DNA from: Aliamphritea ceti
GTDB lineage: Bacteria > Pseudomonadota > Gammaproteobacteria > Pseudomonadales > Balneatricaceae
Assembly: GCF_024347215.1 (NCBI RefSeq)
Contig: NZ_AP025282.1
Location: 1,860,001-1,924,000 of the forward strand
DNA: 64,000 bases
Direction: 5' to 3'
Positions 9,013 through 17,468 of this stretch are shown piece by piece (the stretch's first letter is position 1; every line of letters starts with the position of its first letter). Below the pieces are notes generated by a model. That model was not told the DNA's origin. It was given only the letters and a program-made list of their open reading frames with translations, and searched no databases. The position numbers and the translations under genes were made by a program.

Positions 9013-9864
9013 TCAAAACCAGAATTTAATACCAACCAGATATTGAGTATCCTGAACCGACTCACCCTCACTTCTCGCAAAGTCAGCTGTTTTACCAAAC
9101 TTATCAGTCCACTCAATACCTATATAGGGAGCAAACTGGCGGGTAATTTCATAACGCAGACGAAGCCCTAAAGCTGCTTGTGAAAGACCAGAGCCAATTC
9201 CATTTATTTCATCATCTTTGCCATAGAAACTAAGTTCAGCACGCGGCTGTAAAACCAACTTCTGAGTCAGTAACAGTTCATACTCAGCTTCCACTGAAAG
9301 CGCAGTACGGCCGCTGTCGCCTAAATAGGCAGTCATATCTACTTCAAACCAATATGGTGCGAGACCTTGCATGCCTGCTGCCAACCATTGCCGATCTTTT
9401 CCCTCACGAGACTGATCGACTCTGATACCTAACTGTGTATCAAAATATGCGTTATATGCATGGCTCCACAAAATATCGGTTTCGCTCTCCTGAAGACGAC
9501 CATCTTCAACTTCACCTTCCGACTTTATGTAAAGTCGGTCATATGTTGTTCCATACCATCCCTGTACATCGAAAACTCCAGTTTCACTATCAGTATCGTA
9601 TTCAAACCGATCACCAATAAATGCCCAAAACTTATGCTCGTCCGCTAGTTTTAACTGGCGCTCTTCCTGCGAATAAGGGCCCCTTTCAAAAGTAAAACCA
9701 TCTGAATAAGCGTGAGGGTCCCGGGCATCCGGAGGAGCACTTCCTCCCTGAGGTTGCCCGATATCTGTTTCGGCTGAGAAGGCGACACTGGATAAAGTTG
9801 TTACAGCTAAAGCAAGAACTGCTTTATGAAAATTTTGCTTTAGTCCGACGATTGACGAATTCAT
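9013..9864 (-). CDS. copB: Copper resistance outer-membrane protein CopB
   Basis: CopB/PcoB proteins are outer-membrane beta-barrels that act with CopA in periplasmic copper resistance. This 283-residue form has a signal peptide ending near FSA-ETD and alternating strands rich in aromatic residues. It contains the family features RIDQSREG-like and EWTDKFGKTADFAR, and ends in a terminal Phe (GIKFWF), as expected for a barrel protein. The start at 9864 makes an ATGA overlap with the copA stop; a longer frame to 9924 would lie entirely inside copA and is less likely. The N-terminal Met/His repeats of some CopB proteins are absent; they are in CopA here. Confidence 0.88.
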   Translation of the reverse strand: MNSSIVGLKQNFHKAVLALAVTTLSSVAFSAETDIGQPQGGSAPPDARDPHAYSDGFTFERGPYSQEERQLKLADEHKFWAFIGDRFEYDTDSETGVFDVQGWYGTTYDRLYIKSEGEVEDGRLQESETDILWSHAYNAYFDTQLGIRVDQSREGKDRQWLAAGMQGLAPYWFEVDMTAYLGDSGRTALSVEAEYELLLTQKLVLQPRAELSFYGKDDEINGIGSGLSQAALGLRLRYEITRQFAPYIGIEWTDKFGKTADFARSEGESVQDTQYLVGIKFWF

Positions 9865-11795
9865 GATACGACCACCTGGCGGAACATACCCGCGTCCATA
9901 TGAAAGAGAAGATGGCAATGCCATGCCCAGCGACCTAAATCATGAGGCGTTGTCAGAAAGCTGATCCGTTGAGCTGGTTGCACAGAAATAGTATGGCGAC
10001 GAACTAAAAGCTCACCTTCGGGAGATTCGAGATCGCTCCACATACCATGTAGATGCATTGGATGGGTCATCATTGTGTCATTTTGCAAAATGACCCGAAT
10101 GCGTTCGCCCTGCTTCATGTATATAGGTGTGCTTTTGCCAAATTCGAGACCATCAATCGACCAGCTATAGCGTTCCATATTGCCAGTTAAATGAAGCTCG
10201 ATTTCTCTGGTCGGCACCCGGTTATCATCCAAAATTCCATCTACGGATCTAAGATCAGAAAAAGTAAGAACTCTTCGATTATTATTTCTCAGCCCAATTC
10301 CTGGATCATCTAAATTAGTGCGGGGCATATCTACACGCATATCGACAGAAGGGCCATACTCAGTACTCGCATGCCGGACTTTCTGTGAAGGAACTGCCAG
10401 CGACGATGAACTTCCCTTCATTGAGTGCCCCATCGAACTATGATCCATCTCTGCTGCATCTGATTTCATGCTGTGGCCCATAGCACTGTGGTCCATCCTG
10501 GCTGAATCTGACTTCATGCCGTGGCCCATAGCACTATGGTCCATCTTGGCTGAATCTGACTTCATGCCATGACCCATAGCACTATGATCCATCCCGGCTG
10601 TATCCGACTTCATGTCATGACCCATACCGTGCCCCATCGCACTATGATCCATAGCTCCCATCATGTCTGACATTTCAAGCCATTGAGCGGAATCAAGCTC
10701 TGGAATCTGAGCAGTTACAGCTTCATTAACAGCCAGTGTTCCCCGTGCATATCCAGATCGATCCATACTTTGCGCAAAGATCGTGTAAGCATCATTTTTG
10801 GGTTCAACAATTACATCGTATGTTTCACCCGGACCAAAACGGAACTCATCTACATCGACTGGTTTTATATTTTGCCCATCAGCCTGCACAACTTTTAAAG
10901 ATAAACCCGGTATCCGTACATCAAAGAAACTGTTACTTGATCCATTAATAAAACGTAAGCGAACCTTTTCACCTTGCTTAAACAGAGCACGCCAATCACC
11001 AGCTGGTGTTATGCCATTCATCAAGAAGGTAAAAGTTTCAGCTGATAGGTCGGCGAGATCAGTTGGATTCATACGCATCTGATTCCACATCCGCCGCTTT
11101 GCCAAAGCTCCGGAAGTTCCCATTGTGGAAACATCGTCAATGAAATCACCAACCACAGGCTGGTTAAAGTTGTAGATATCACTCTGGACTTTGAGCTTAG
11201 AAAAAACAGACATAGGATCTTCATCTGTCCAGTCTGAAAGCACTATGATTTGTTCCTGATCGGAAGCAATTGGATCTGCTTCCCGAGGATCTATAATCAA
11301 TGCTCCATACATCCCGGTCATTTCCTGAAATCCACTGTGTGAGTGATACCAATAGGTGCCGCTCTGCTTTAAAGTGAATTGATACACAAACGTCTCACCA
11401 GGCTCTATCCCACTGAAACTGACACCCGGCACGCCGTCCATCTCAAAGGGAAGAATGATTCCATGCCAATGGATTGAAGTAGCTACTTTGAGACGATTTG
11501 TTACACGAATCGTAACTTCATCCCCTTCACGAAAGCGCAATGTAGGGGCAGGAATGGAGCCGTTGATAGTCGTTGCTATACGAGTAACACCGGTAAAGTT
11601 AACCGGCATTTCTTCTACAACTAAATCAACCACATTACCGCTTAATACGGGCGCTGATCCTAGCTGTGCATTTCCAACACTGGCCTGAAGCACGTTGGGC
11701 ATTGCAGATAACAAGCCACCTGCTGCCAAACCTTTAACAAAAAGCCTGCGAGAAAAAGACTTCTGGAAAGCTGGCATTGATTTATCGGGTTTCAT
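9861..11795 (-). CDS. copA: Multicopper oxidase CopA (periplasmic copper resistance)
   Basis: CopA/PcoA oxidises cuprous copper in the periplasm. The 644-residue protein starts with a Tat signal (SRRLFVKGLAAGG). Three cupredoxin domains follow, with copper-ligand motifs HWHG and HSHSG near the N-terminus, and HPMHLHG and WHCHLLFHMDAGM near the C-terminus. Residues about 380-450 form a Met/His repeat tract (unit MDHSAMGHGMKSD), a putative copper-binding loop that is long for this family. It heads the minus-strand block copA-copB-Met/His protein-cytochrome-ABC domain. It diverges from copR with a palindromic box between them, so CopRS control is likely. Confidence 0.95.
   Translation of the reverse strand: MKPDKSMPAFQKSFSRRLFVKGLAAGGLLSAMPNVLQASVGNAQLGSAPVLSGNVVDLVVEEMPVNFTGVTRIATTINGSIPAPTLRFREGDEVTIRVTNRLKVATSIHWHGIILPFEMDGVPGVSFSGIEPGETFVYQFTLKQSGTYWYHSHSGFQEMTGMYGALIIDPREADPIASDQEQIIVLSDWTDEDPMSVFSKLKVQSDIYNFNQPVVGDFIDDVSTMGTSGALAKRRMWNQMRMNPTDLADLSAETFTFLMNGITPAGDWRALFKQGEKVRLRFINGSSNSFFDVRIPGLSLKVVQADGQNIKPVDVDEFRFGPGETYDVIVEPKNDAYTIFAQSMDRSGYARGTLAVNEAVTAQIPELDSAQWLEMSDMMGAMDHSAMGHGMGHDMKSDTAGMDHSAMGHGMKSDSAKMDHSAMGHGMKSDSARMDHSAMGHSMKSDAAEMDHSSMGHSMKGSSSSLAVPSQKVRHASTEYGPSVDMRVDMPRTNLDDPGIGLRNNNRRVLTFSDLRSVDGILDDNRVPTREIELHLTGNMERYSWSIDGLEFGKSTPIYMKQGERIRVILQNDTMMTHPMHLHGMWSDLESPEGELLVRRHTISVQPAQRISFLTTPHDLGRWAWHCHLLFHMDAGMFRQVVVS
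10428..10665 (-). repeat. In-frame 48-bp tandem repeats encoding the CopA Met/His tract
   Basis: The coding strand carries about five copies of a unit encoding MDHSAMGHGMKSDSA. Three are exact 48-bp periods; the promoter-proximal copy is longer (20 residues) and the last is partial. Copies differ by a few bases, so this is a diverged coding minisatellite that could change copy number by slippage. Confidence 0.85.
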
Positions 11796-11916
11796 TTTCT
11801 TTTTTTCTCCGGCGTATCCTTTAATAAAGCATCGATAACATGCTTAAAAATTTCTTAATCTATAACTTTCAATAAACATCTTAGTAGCACGTAATTTACT
11901 CAAGCATGACCGACAC

Positions 11917-11932
11917 ATTACAAAGCTGTAAT
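11917..11932. promoter_or_regulatory. Probable CopR box between copA and copR
   Basis: A perfect inverted repeat, ATTACA-AAGC-TGTAAT, lies in the 206-bp gap between the divergent copA and copR genes. Copper-responsive CopR/CusR-type regulators bind short palindromes of this kind. It is about 120 bp from the copA start and 70 bp from the copR start, so one box could serve both. Confidence 0.65.
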
Positions 11933-12001
11933 CTAAGAATTTAGACAAAATAATTGATATATAATGGCTTTATCAGGAAGGGCTAAGAAGGAGACATCAG
12001 A

Positions 12002-12682
12002 GTGCGACTGCTAATAGTCGAGGATCAGGAGAAAATCGGTGATTACATACGCCAGGGATTATCAGAGGCTGGCTTCACTGTCAGCTTAGCCCGAACAGGA
12101 CTTGACGGTTACCATCTGGCTGTATCGGAACAATTCGATCTGATCATTCTGGATGTCATGCTGCCAGACGTTGACGGCTGGTTCATTCTGAAGTCTTTCA
12201 GAGAAGCGGGCCACAACACTCCTATACTCTTTCTGACAGCACTAGACAGTGTGGACGACAAGGTAAAAGGTCTGGAGTTAGGCGCTGATGATTATCTTGT
12301 TAAACCTTTTGCATTCGCAGAGCTTCTTGCACGAATCCGAACCTTGCTAAGGCGTGGCACTTCCGCACAAGTTTCAAATCAAATTAGCATTGCAGATCTG
12401 ACACTTGACCTACCCAAAAGACGAGTAACCAGAAATGGGCAAAAAATCACACTAAGCCAAAAAGAATTTTCCTTATTGGAGTTCCTAGTCCGACGACAAG
12501 GAGAGGTACTGACGCGTACACTGATTGCTTCTGAAGTTTGGGATATGAACTTTAGCAGCGATACAAATGTTATAGATGTAGCTATACGTAGATTACGTTC
12601 CAAGATTGACGACGATTTTTCACCTAAACTCATTCATACAATCCGAGGCATGGGCTATAAGGTTGAAGTGGAAGATGAATAA
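12002..12682 (+). CDS. copR: Copper-responsive response regulator CopR
   Basis: An OmpR-family response regulator of 226 residues. The receiver domain (1-120) has the acidic pair ED, the phospho-acceptor Asp in LIILDVMLPD (about residue 51) and the conserved Lys in VKPF. A winged-helix DNA-binding domain follows (about 130-223), ending IRGMGYKVE. The start is GTG 12002 behind AAGGAGA. It overlaps copS by 8 nt and is divergent from copA, so it most likely activates the copA block and possibly the downstream genes in response to copper. Confidence 0.9.
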   Translation: MRLLIVEDQEKIGDYIRQGLSEAGFTVSLARTGLDGYHLAVSEQFDLIILDVMLPDVDGWFILKSFREAGHNTPILFLTALDSVDDKVKGLELGADDYLVKPFAFAELLARIRTLLRRGTSAQVSNQISIADLTLDLPKRRVTRNGQKITLSQKEFSLLEFLVRRQGEVLTRTLIASEVWDMNFSSDTNVIDVAIRRLRSKIDDDFSPKLIHTIRGMGYKVEVEDE

Positions 12683-14066
12683 TACTAACCGTCCTATATC
12701 TCTTACACTTCGCACATTAATTTTCGCAAGTATAGCGATCAGTGTAAGCCTGTTAGTTACCGCCTTGTTAATAATGTCATCGGTACGCTATCACTTTATT
12801 GAACAAGATATAGATGAACTCAAAGTTATAAAAAAATCAATTGAACGTGTCCTGAAACAAAATAAAGACCCCAATAAACTGACCAACGAATTAATGCATG
12901 CAGTCTCAGGACATCATAGCGTTTACTACAGAGTTAAAAGTGAAAGCAATAATTTTACTTTTAATTCTAGCAAGATAAGTTTTCATCAAAACTCGATGCA
13001 TTTATCACCAAGCAATACAACTAAGAGCGAAGATTTACATGTCTGGAATTATAATGACATAACCCTTCGAGGGATTGTGACGAAAGTAAATATAGGCGAT
13101 ACATCTTATCGGATTACTATAGCTACTGATATGGAACTTCATCTCGAGTTTCTCAAGAAACTAAAACGAAGTTTATGGCTTGTTATGATTGGTACAGGCA
13201 TTGCTACAATTTTCATGACATGGTTTGGCATTCGGCGAGGACTCATACCTCTTAGAAAGCTAAGTAACAACATGAGCAAAGTAAAAGCTAATCACCTTAA
13301 CCTAAGCATTGATATTGATACGGTTCCTATCGAGCTACAAGAACTTACAGAATCATTCAATCTAATGATTACCCGCCTGGAAGAAGGCGTTGAGCGCTTG
13401 ACTCACTTTTCTTCTGACATTGCACATGAGTTAAGAACACCTTTAACAAACCTAACTACTCAAATCCAAGTCACACTTAGCAAGGCAAGAAGTTCAGATA
13501 TTTATTTAGATTTACTGTATTCCAACCTTGAAGAACTGAACCGCTTAAACAAGATGGTTAATGAAATGCTATGGCTAGCTAAAAGTGATAACGAGCTAGT
13601 TAACCTAGACACTGAGTGCTTAAATTTGCTGACAGAAACAGAAGAAATTTGTGACTTCTATTCTGTGTTAGCAGAAGATAAAAATATCACTATTAATATT
13701 ACTGGTGATTCAGTTTTTGTTTTTGGTGATAAATTACTACTAAAGCAAGCTATATCCAATCTTTTATCTAACGCCATTAACTACTCACCGCCAGAAGAAA
13801 ATATTTCGATCAAAATAGAAAGTGATGAAGAAAATATTGCAAAAATACAAATTTCAAATACAAGCTACTGTGTTTCCAACAATGATTTAAAAAAGCTATT
13901 CAATAAATTCTACCGAGTATCATCTGACTCAAATGAAAATAAGCAAGGTGCCGGGCTGGGCCTTTCTATAACCAGATCTGTTTTTAAAACACATGATGGA
14001 AACATTGAAGCATCATTAAAAAACAACACTATAACCTTTGAAGCAAAAATCCCAAGAAACAGATAA
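12675..14066 (+). CDS. copS: Copper sensor histidine kinase CopS
   Basis: A 463-residue sensor kinase, the partner of CopR. It has an N-terminal helix (about 14-40), a periplasmic sensor region to about 165, a second helix (about 168-190) and a HAMP segment. The phospho-acceptor His lies in FSSDIAHELRTPLTNL, and the ATPase part has the N box (SNLLSNAINYS) and G box (GAGLGLSI). ATG 12675 overlaps the copR stop by 8 nt. The open frame extends upstream inside copR, but that extension is unlikely to be used. Lys, Asn and Ile are much more frequent than in core genes of this window, consistent with transfer. Confidence 0.9.
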   Translation: MNNTNRPISLTLRTLIFASIAISVSLLVTALLIMSSVRYHFIEQDIDELKVIKKSIERVLKQNKDPNKLTNELMHAVSGHHSVYYRVKSESNNFTFNSSKISFHQNSMHLSPSNTTKSEDLHVWNYNDITLRGIVTKVNIGDTSYRITIATDMELHLEFLKKLKRSLWLVMIGTGIATIFMTWFGIRRGLIPLRKLSNNMSKVKANHLNLSIDIDTVPIELQELTESFNLMITRLEEGVERLTHFSSDIAHELRTPLTNLTTQIQVTLSKARSSDIYLDLLYSNLEELNRLNKMVNEMLWLAKSDNELVNLDTECLNLLTETEEICDFYSVLAEDKNITINITGDSVFVFGDKLLLKQAISNLLSNAINYSPPEENISIKIESDEENIAKIQISNTSYCVSNNDLKKLFNKFYRVSSDSNENKQGAGLGLSITRSVFKTHDGNIEASLKNNTITFEAKIPRNR

Positions 14067-14102
14067 AACCTGCCTTAACAAACTTAATAAACGCCAAATA
14101 AA

Positions 14103-14528
14103 ATGATTAAAAATATAATAGTTTTACTAACATTAAGCATTACCTTGTCGGGATGCTTAGATAACGAGCCTAAAATTGAAGGTCGTTGGTATACACAAGT
14201 CCAAGTCGATCAAGGACAGGAAATATACACTACGAACTGTGCCGTTTGTCACGGTTCTGCTGCACAGGGAACTAGGGAATGGAACAAGCCCTTACCTGAT
14301 GGTAAATACCCACCACCGCCGCTGAATGGTACTGCACATGCCTGGCATCATCCTCTAAAAGGGTTGAAAACATCTATCAGGGAGGGTGGAGTAAAACTGG
14401 GAGGCTCTATGCCTGCTTTTAAAGATAAACTTAGCGAAGATCAACAGGAAGCCGTAATAGCGTTCTTCCAAAATAAATGGCCTCCTCAAATCTATAACGC
14501 CTGGCTAGAACGAGGCGGGTTACGCTGA
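14103..14528 (+). CDS. Cytochrome c lipoprotein of the copper island
   Basis: A 141-residue probable lipoprotein: a signal peptide with lipobox LSGC (Cys about residue 18) and one haem motif, CAVCH (about residues 47-51). The probable axial Met is in GGSMPAFKDKL. The fold is that of small class I cytochromes c. It lies 36 nt after copS on the same strand and probably shares its transcript. It is a second electron carrier next to a copper oxidase system; redox partnering is an inference. Confidence 0.75.
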   Translation: MIKNIIVLLTLSITLSGCLDNEPKIEGRWYTQVQVDQGQEIYTTNCAVCHGSAAQGTREWNKPLPDGKYPPPPLNGTAHAWHHPLKGLKTSIREGGVKLGGSMPAFKDKLSEDQQEAVIAFFQNKWPPQIYNAWLERGGLR

Positions 14529-14619
14529 CCCCTGTAATGTATAATTTGAAAGCTCTACTTTACTTCAGAAGTAACATATCTCTAATTAATACTCTCTCTT
14601 CCCTGTTGGAGAAGCTTTA

Positions 14620-15699
14620 GTGAAAAGACTGCATCTGGCCCTTGCATCAATATTTGGTATATTTTTTATTTTACTTGGCATCACGGGATCAACGCTTGTT
14701 TATCGTGACACTTTTACACAGATATCAGCACCTAAACTGGATATAAACTACCTTGATTACGAAGTGCATGACATAGATAGACTTATCACCGAATTAGAAA
14801 GCCACTATACAGAGTTAAAGGTTCGTTCAATCAAGTTGCCTGCTCACCCCAGAGATCACTACCTTTTTTCTATACGCTATCTGAACGATCAACAAGCCCA
14901 GTCTACTCAGATCTATATAAATCCCGTCTCAATGGCAATCAGTCCGGCTATCGAGCACAGAAATCCGATTGAAGCATTCGTCTATGAGTTCCATAGCAGC
15001 TACTTTATGGAAGAAAACGGAACAACACTTGTTGGTATCACGGGAGCTGGCATCAGCGTACTGGTTCTTATCGGGTTCTATATTTGGATGCCAAGTTCAG
15101 GCAGATTTAAACAATCGCTTCGAGTTCCTGAGAAATCAACAGGAGCAGTGCTTCTCTCATGGCTACACAGAACCTCAGGAGCTTGTTTTACCCCACTTCT
15201 TTTGATCATTTCATTAACAGGCTTGATGCTCGTCTTCAGGCCAGCCATGATTTTGCCTTTTTCCTCAAGCCCTGTTATCAGTCAGGTAGATAGTAAAACA
15301 ATCACCTTTACATGCTTTAGCTCTCCAGGCATAGACGACTATCTATACTCAGCTGAACAGCTATTTCCTCAAGCTGATGCTACTCACATCAAATTGCCTA
15401 AGCGTGACTCCCGCCTAGTTGAGATAACTTTGCGTCATGATGACGAAGTAAACTCTGCACTTGGCCTTACCAAGGTTTATCTGGATACAAACTGCGCAGC
15501 TCCAGTAAAGTACAGAGATGGAAGAGCGCTGACACTAAGTGAGGCACTGACAGAAACAATAGTGTCTTTGCACAATGGCTCATTTTTTGGAGTTACCGGA
15601 CAACTTATCTACTTATTGACAGGCATCTTGCCTCTATTTTTTGGCTTGAGTGGGGGAATCTTGTGGCTCAGCAGAAGACGTTTAAGAAGAGCTCGATAG
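14620..15699 (+). CDS. PepSY-associated membrane protein
   Basis: A 359-residue PepSY/PiuB-type inner-membrane protein. Four hydrophobic segments are visible, near residues 5-28, 140-162, 190-212 and 325-350. Conserved features of the PepSY transmembrane family are present (TGSTLVYRD, EFHSSYF, LSWLHRTSGA, VSLHNGSFFG). Members often accompany metal or siderophore reductases; a role in periplasmic metal reduction is possible but unproven. It begins at GTG 14620 and is the last gene before the IS3-family element. Confidence 0.75.
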   Translation: MKRLHLALASIFGIFFILLGITGSTLVYRDTFTQISAPKLDINYLDYEVHDIDRLITELESHYTELKVRSIKLPAHPRDHYLFSIRYLNDQQAQSTQIYINPVSMAISPAIEHRNPIEAFVYEFHSSYFMEENGTTLVGITGAGISVLVLIGFYIWMPSSGRFKQSLRVPEKSTGAVLLSWLHRTSGACFTPLLLIISLTGLMLVFRPAMILPFSSSPVISQVDSKTITFTCFSSPGIDDYLYSAEQLFPQADATHIKLPKRDSRLVEITLRHDDEVNSALGLTKVYLDTNCAAPVKYRDGRALTLSEALTETIVSLHNGSFFGVTGQLIYLLTGILPLFFGLSGGILWLSRRRLRRAR

Positions 15700-15745
15700 T
15701 CTGGTGGTTTTACCCCGATTTGTCGGACACCTAGTTAAGAGTAGT

Positions 15746-15825
15746 TGGACTTACGCCATATCAGCGGACACTCATCTGAGTAATGTGGACTTACGCCATA
15801 TCAGCGGACACTCATCTGAGTAATG
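15746..15825. repeat. Perfect 40-bp tandem duplication of the IS terminus
   Basis: Bases 15746-15785 and 15786-15825 are identical. Each starts TGGACTTACGCC and contains CGGACACTC and GAGTAATG. The unit is the IS terminal repeat plus the sequence inward past the transposase stop. The IS therefore has two nested left ends. Confidence 0.95.
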
Positions 15826-16657
15826 CCATCTGCTCTTCATATGCCACAGGACTGATGTTGCCTATGTGTGCGTGGCGTCTTGCTCGATTATAAAAGACTT
15901 CAATATAATCGAATATTTCAGATCTCGCTTCTTCTCTGGTTTTAAATATATATCGACGAATCTTTTCTTTCTTCAGACTGCTAAAAAATGACTCAGCTGC
16001 TGCATTATCATAACAGTTACCACGTCGACTCATACTTGGCATTAAATTATGAGAAGCACAGAACCTATACCACTCATCACTGCTGTATTGAGAGCCCTGA
16101 TCAGAATGAATAATGACTTCTTGTTGTGGGTTTCGCCGCCATACGGCCATTAGGATGGCATCTAATACTATTTCTTTCGCTAAAGTCGCTTTCATTGACC
16201 AGCCAATAATTTTTCGTGAATAAAGATCCATCACTACCGCAAGGTACAGCCAGCCTTCATAGGTACGTATGTAAGTAATATCGGTTACCCAAGCTCTGTC
16301 TGGCTGGTCAATGGTAAATTGCTGCTGTAGACGATTTGGTACAGCAACTAACGGCTTATGATATTTATAGCCAGGACGCTTATAACCACGTACGGCCTTG
16401 ATTTTGTTCGCTTGCATGATTCTGGCAACTCGGTTAAGGCTGACTTTTTCACCAATTTCTCGCAAGTCTATCCAGATTCTCGGTGCGCCATAAATTTGAT
16501 TACTCGCTTGATGAGAATCATGAATCAATTCCAATAGTCGTTGGTTTTCGAGAGATCGCCTGGAAGGCGGCCTGTTCAACCAGTCATAATAACCACTGTG
16601 CGAAATACCTAAAGCACGGCACATCCGACGAATGGGATAGCATCCCCGATGTTGCAA
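15812..16657 (-). CDS. IS3-family transposase OrfB (DDE catalytic part)
   Basis: A 281-residue catalytic subunit of the IS. It has an HTH_21-type N-terminal region and an integrase core with the DDE triad in WVTDITY, HSDQGSQY and AAAESFFSSLKKE. It ends with the signature FYNRARRHAHIGNISPVAYE. It is normally made as an OrfAB fusion by a -1 frameshift; the frame relation to OrfA here fits -1. No internal stop or frameshift is visible, so the element looks intact. Confidence 0.93.
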   Translation of the reverse strand: MQHRGCYPIRRMCRALGISHSGYYDWLNRPPSRRSLENQRLLELIHDSHQASNQIYGAPRIWIDLREIGEKVSLNRVARIMQANKIKAVRGYKRPGYKYHKPLVAVPNRLQQQFTIDQPDRAWVTDITYIRTYEGWLYLAVVMDLYSRKIIGWSMKATLAKEIVLDAILMAVWRRNPQQEVIIHSDQGSQYSSDEWYRFCASHNLMPSMSRRGNCYDNAAAESFFSSLKKEKIRRYIFKTREEARSEIFDYIEVFYNRARRHAHIGNISPVAYEEQMALLR

Positions 16658-16671
16658 AACAAACGCATACT

Positions 16672-16956
16672 TTAGTCGGGGTTCTTGGCGAAGTATACGG
16701 CGGCCTTTTTTAGTATTTCTCGATCTTCTTTAACCCGCTGGAGTTCGGCCTTTAACTTTAGATTTTCTCGCCTGATCTCACGAATTTCTGCTTCGAAACG
16801 ATCTTTTTCATCAGGCTCACATGCTTTAACCCATTTATATAAACTCTGAGCCGAAACGCCTAACCGCTTCGCTACATCAGGGACGGTATAGCCCCTTTCG
16901 ATGACCTGCTTAACAGCCTCATCTTTGAATTCTTCGGTAAATCTTGCCTTGGTCAT
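16672..16956 (-). CDS. IS3-family OrfA (DNA-binding part)
   Basis: A 94-residue protein with a helix-turn-helix (about 10-45: YTVPDVAKRLGVSAQSLYKW), followed by a leucine-zipper-like helix (about 55-85) used for multimerisation. Near its 3' end the coding strand reads A-AAA-AAG in frame (16711-16705), a classic slippery heptamer for -1 frameshifting into OrfB. Confidence 0.93.
   Translation of the reverse strand: MTKARFTEEFKDEAVKQVIERGYTVPDVAKRLGVSAQSLYKWVKACEPDEKDRFEAEIREIRRENLKLKAELQRVKEDREILKKAAVYFAKNPD
16705..16711 (-). promoter_or_regulatory. Programmed -1 frameshift heptamer of the IS
   Basis: The coding strand reads A AAA AAG in the OrfA frame (CTA AAA AAG GCC). OrfB lies in the -1 frame, so slippage here would give the OrfAB transposase. 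Confidence 0.8.
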
Positions 16957-17160
16957 GGATCTCTCCCATATGCTTTAAATTAAAGTATACGAGTGTCCGT
17001 CGAAATGAAGGAAGTCCACTGGCTTAACATCAATCATTCTTATAGTAATTGGTTTACCCCACCATATAGGGCACCTGGTTATCATGACTGCTTCTGGCAC
17101 AAAACAGGCATCCTCAGCTAGATCAGGTCGGACAGGTATTGTCAGATTCAGTCCCGATTT

Positions 17161-17382
17161 TTACACCTGAGAACGAGGAAAAAGGTCTGCTACATCAATC
17201 TCAAGAGCATCGCTGATCTGATAGATTTTTGTAAGTGTGATATTTTTTTCGCCCCGTTCAATGTGTCCCATATAGCTGCGATCAACTCCTGCCAAGGCTG
17301 CCATTGCCTCTTGAGACAATCCTCTGTTTTTGCGTAATTCTCTCACTCTTTGCCCGAAAGAAATTAACTTCTCGTTTCGCAT
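17161..17382 (-). CDS. XRE-family transcriptional regulator, 73 residues
   Basis: A single Cro/C1-type helix-turn-helix domain (about residues 8-65; LSQEAMAALAGVDRSYMGHIERG is the core). Compact regulators of this kind occur in restriction-modification control and on mobile elements. It is divergent from the 386-residue gene at 17469, with 86 bp between starts, so it probably controls that gene or itself. Confidence 0.85.
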   Translation of the reverse strand: MRNEKLISFGQRVRELRKNRGLSQEAMAALAGVDRSYMGHIERGEKNITLTKIYQISDALEIDVADLFPRSQV

Positions 17383-17468
17383 CTACTCAGTCCCGCTTCA
17401 AAGAGTAGAACTATCACGAGACACTGCATACAATTCCACGGACTATAATACCCATTTGGAGAATTTGG

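Larger units (their letters stand above)
15786..17018 (-). mobile_element. IS3-family insertion sequence
   Basis: A 1.2-kb element with two overlapping frames on the minus strand. The terminal inverted repeats are imperfect, about 27 bp. The left end begins TGGACTTACGCCAT and the right end, read inward, TGGACTTCCTTCAT; both share CGGACACTC. No clear target duplication is seen at 15745/17019 or 15785/17019. Similar GGTTT(T)ACCCC...CACCT-GGTTA sequences flank it in direct orientation at about 15709 and 17050. Confidence 0.88.

Noticed and set aside
9013..9924. Longer copB frame starting at 9924
   Set aside because: The extension lies inside copA and the ATGA overlap at 9864 gives a normal signal peptide.
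10428..10665. Regular 48-bp repeats, possible CRISPR array
   Set aside because: Copies are contiguous, in frame, have no spacers, and encode a Met/His tract in CopA.
12379..12633. Antisense frame in copR, and many similar long frames opposite ccoN, metG and ccoI
   Set aside because: They are shadows of strongly coding genes, with no ribosome site or protein-like pattern.
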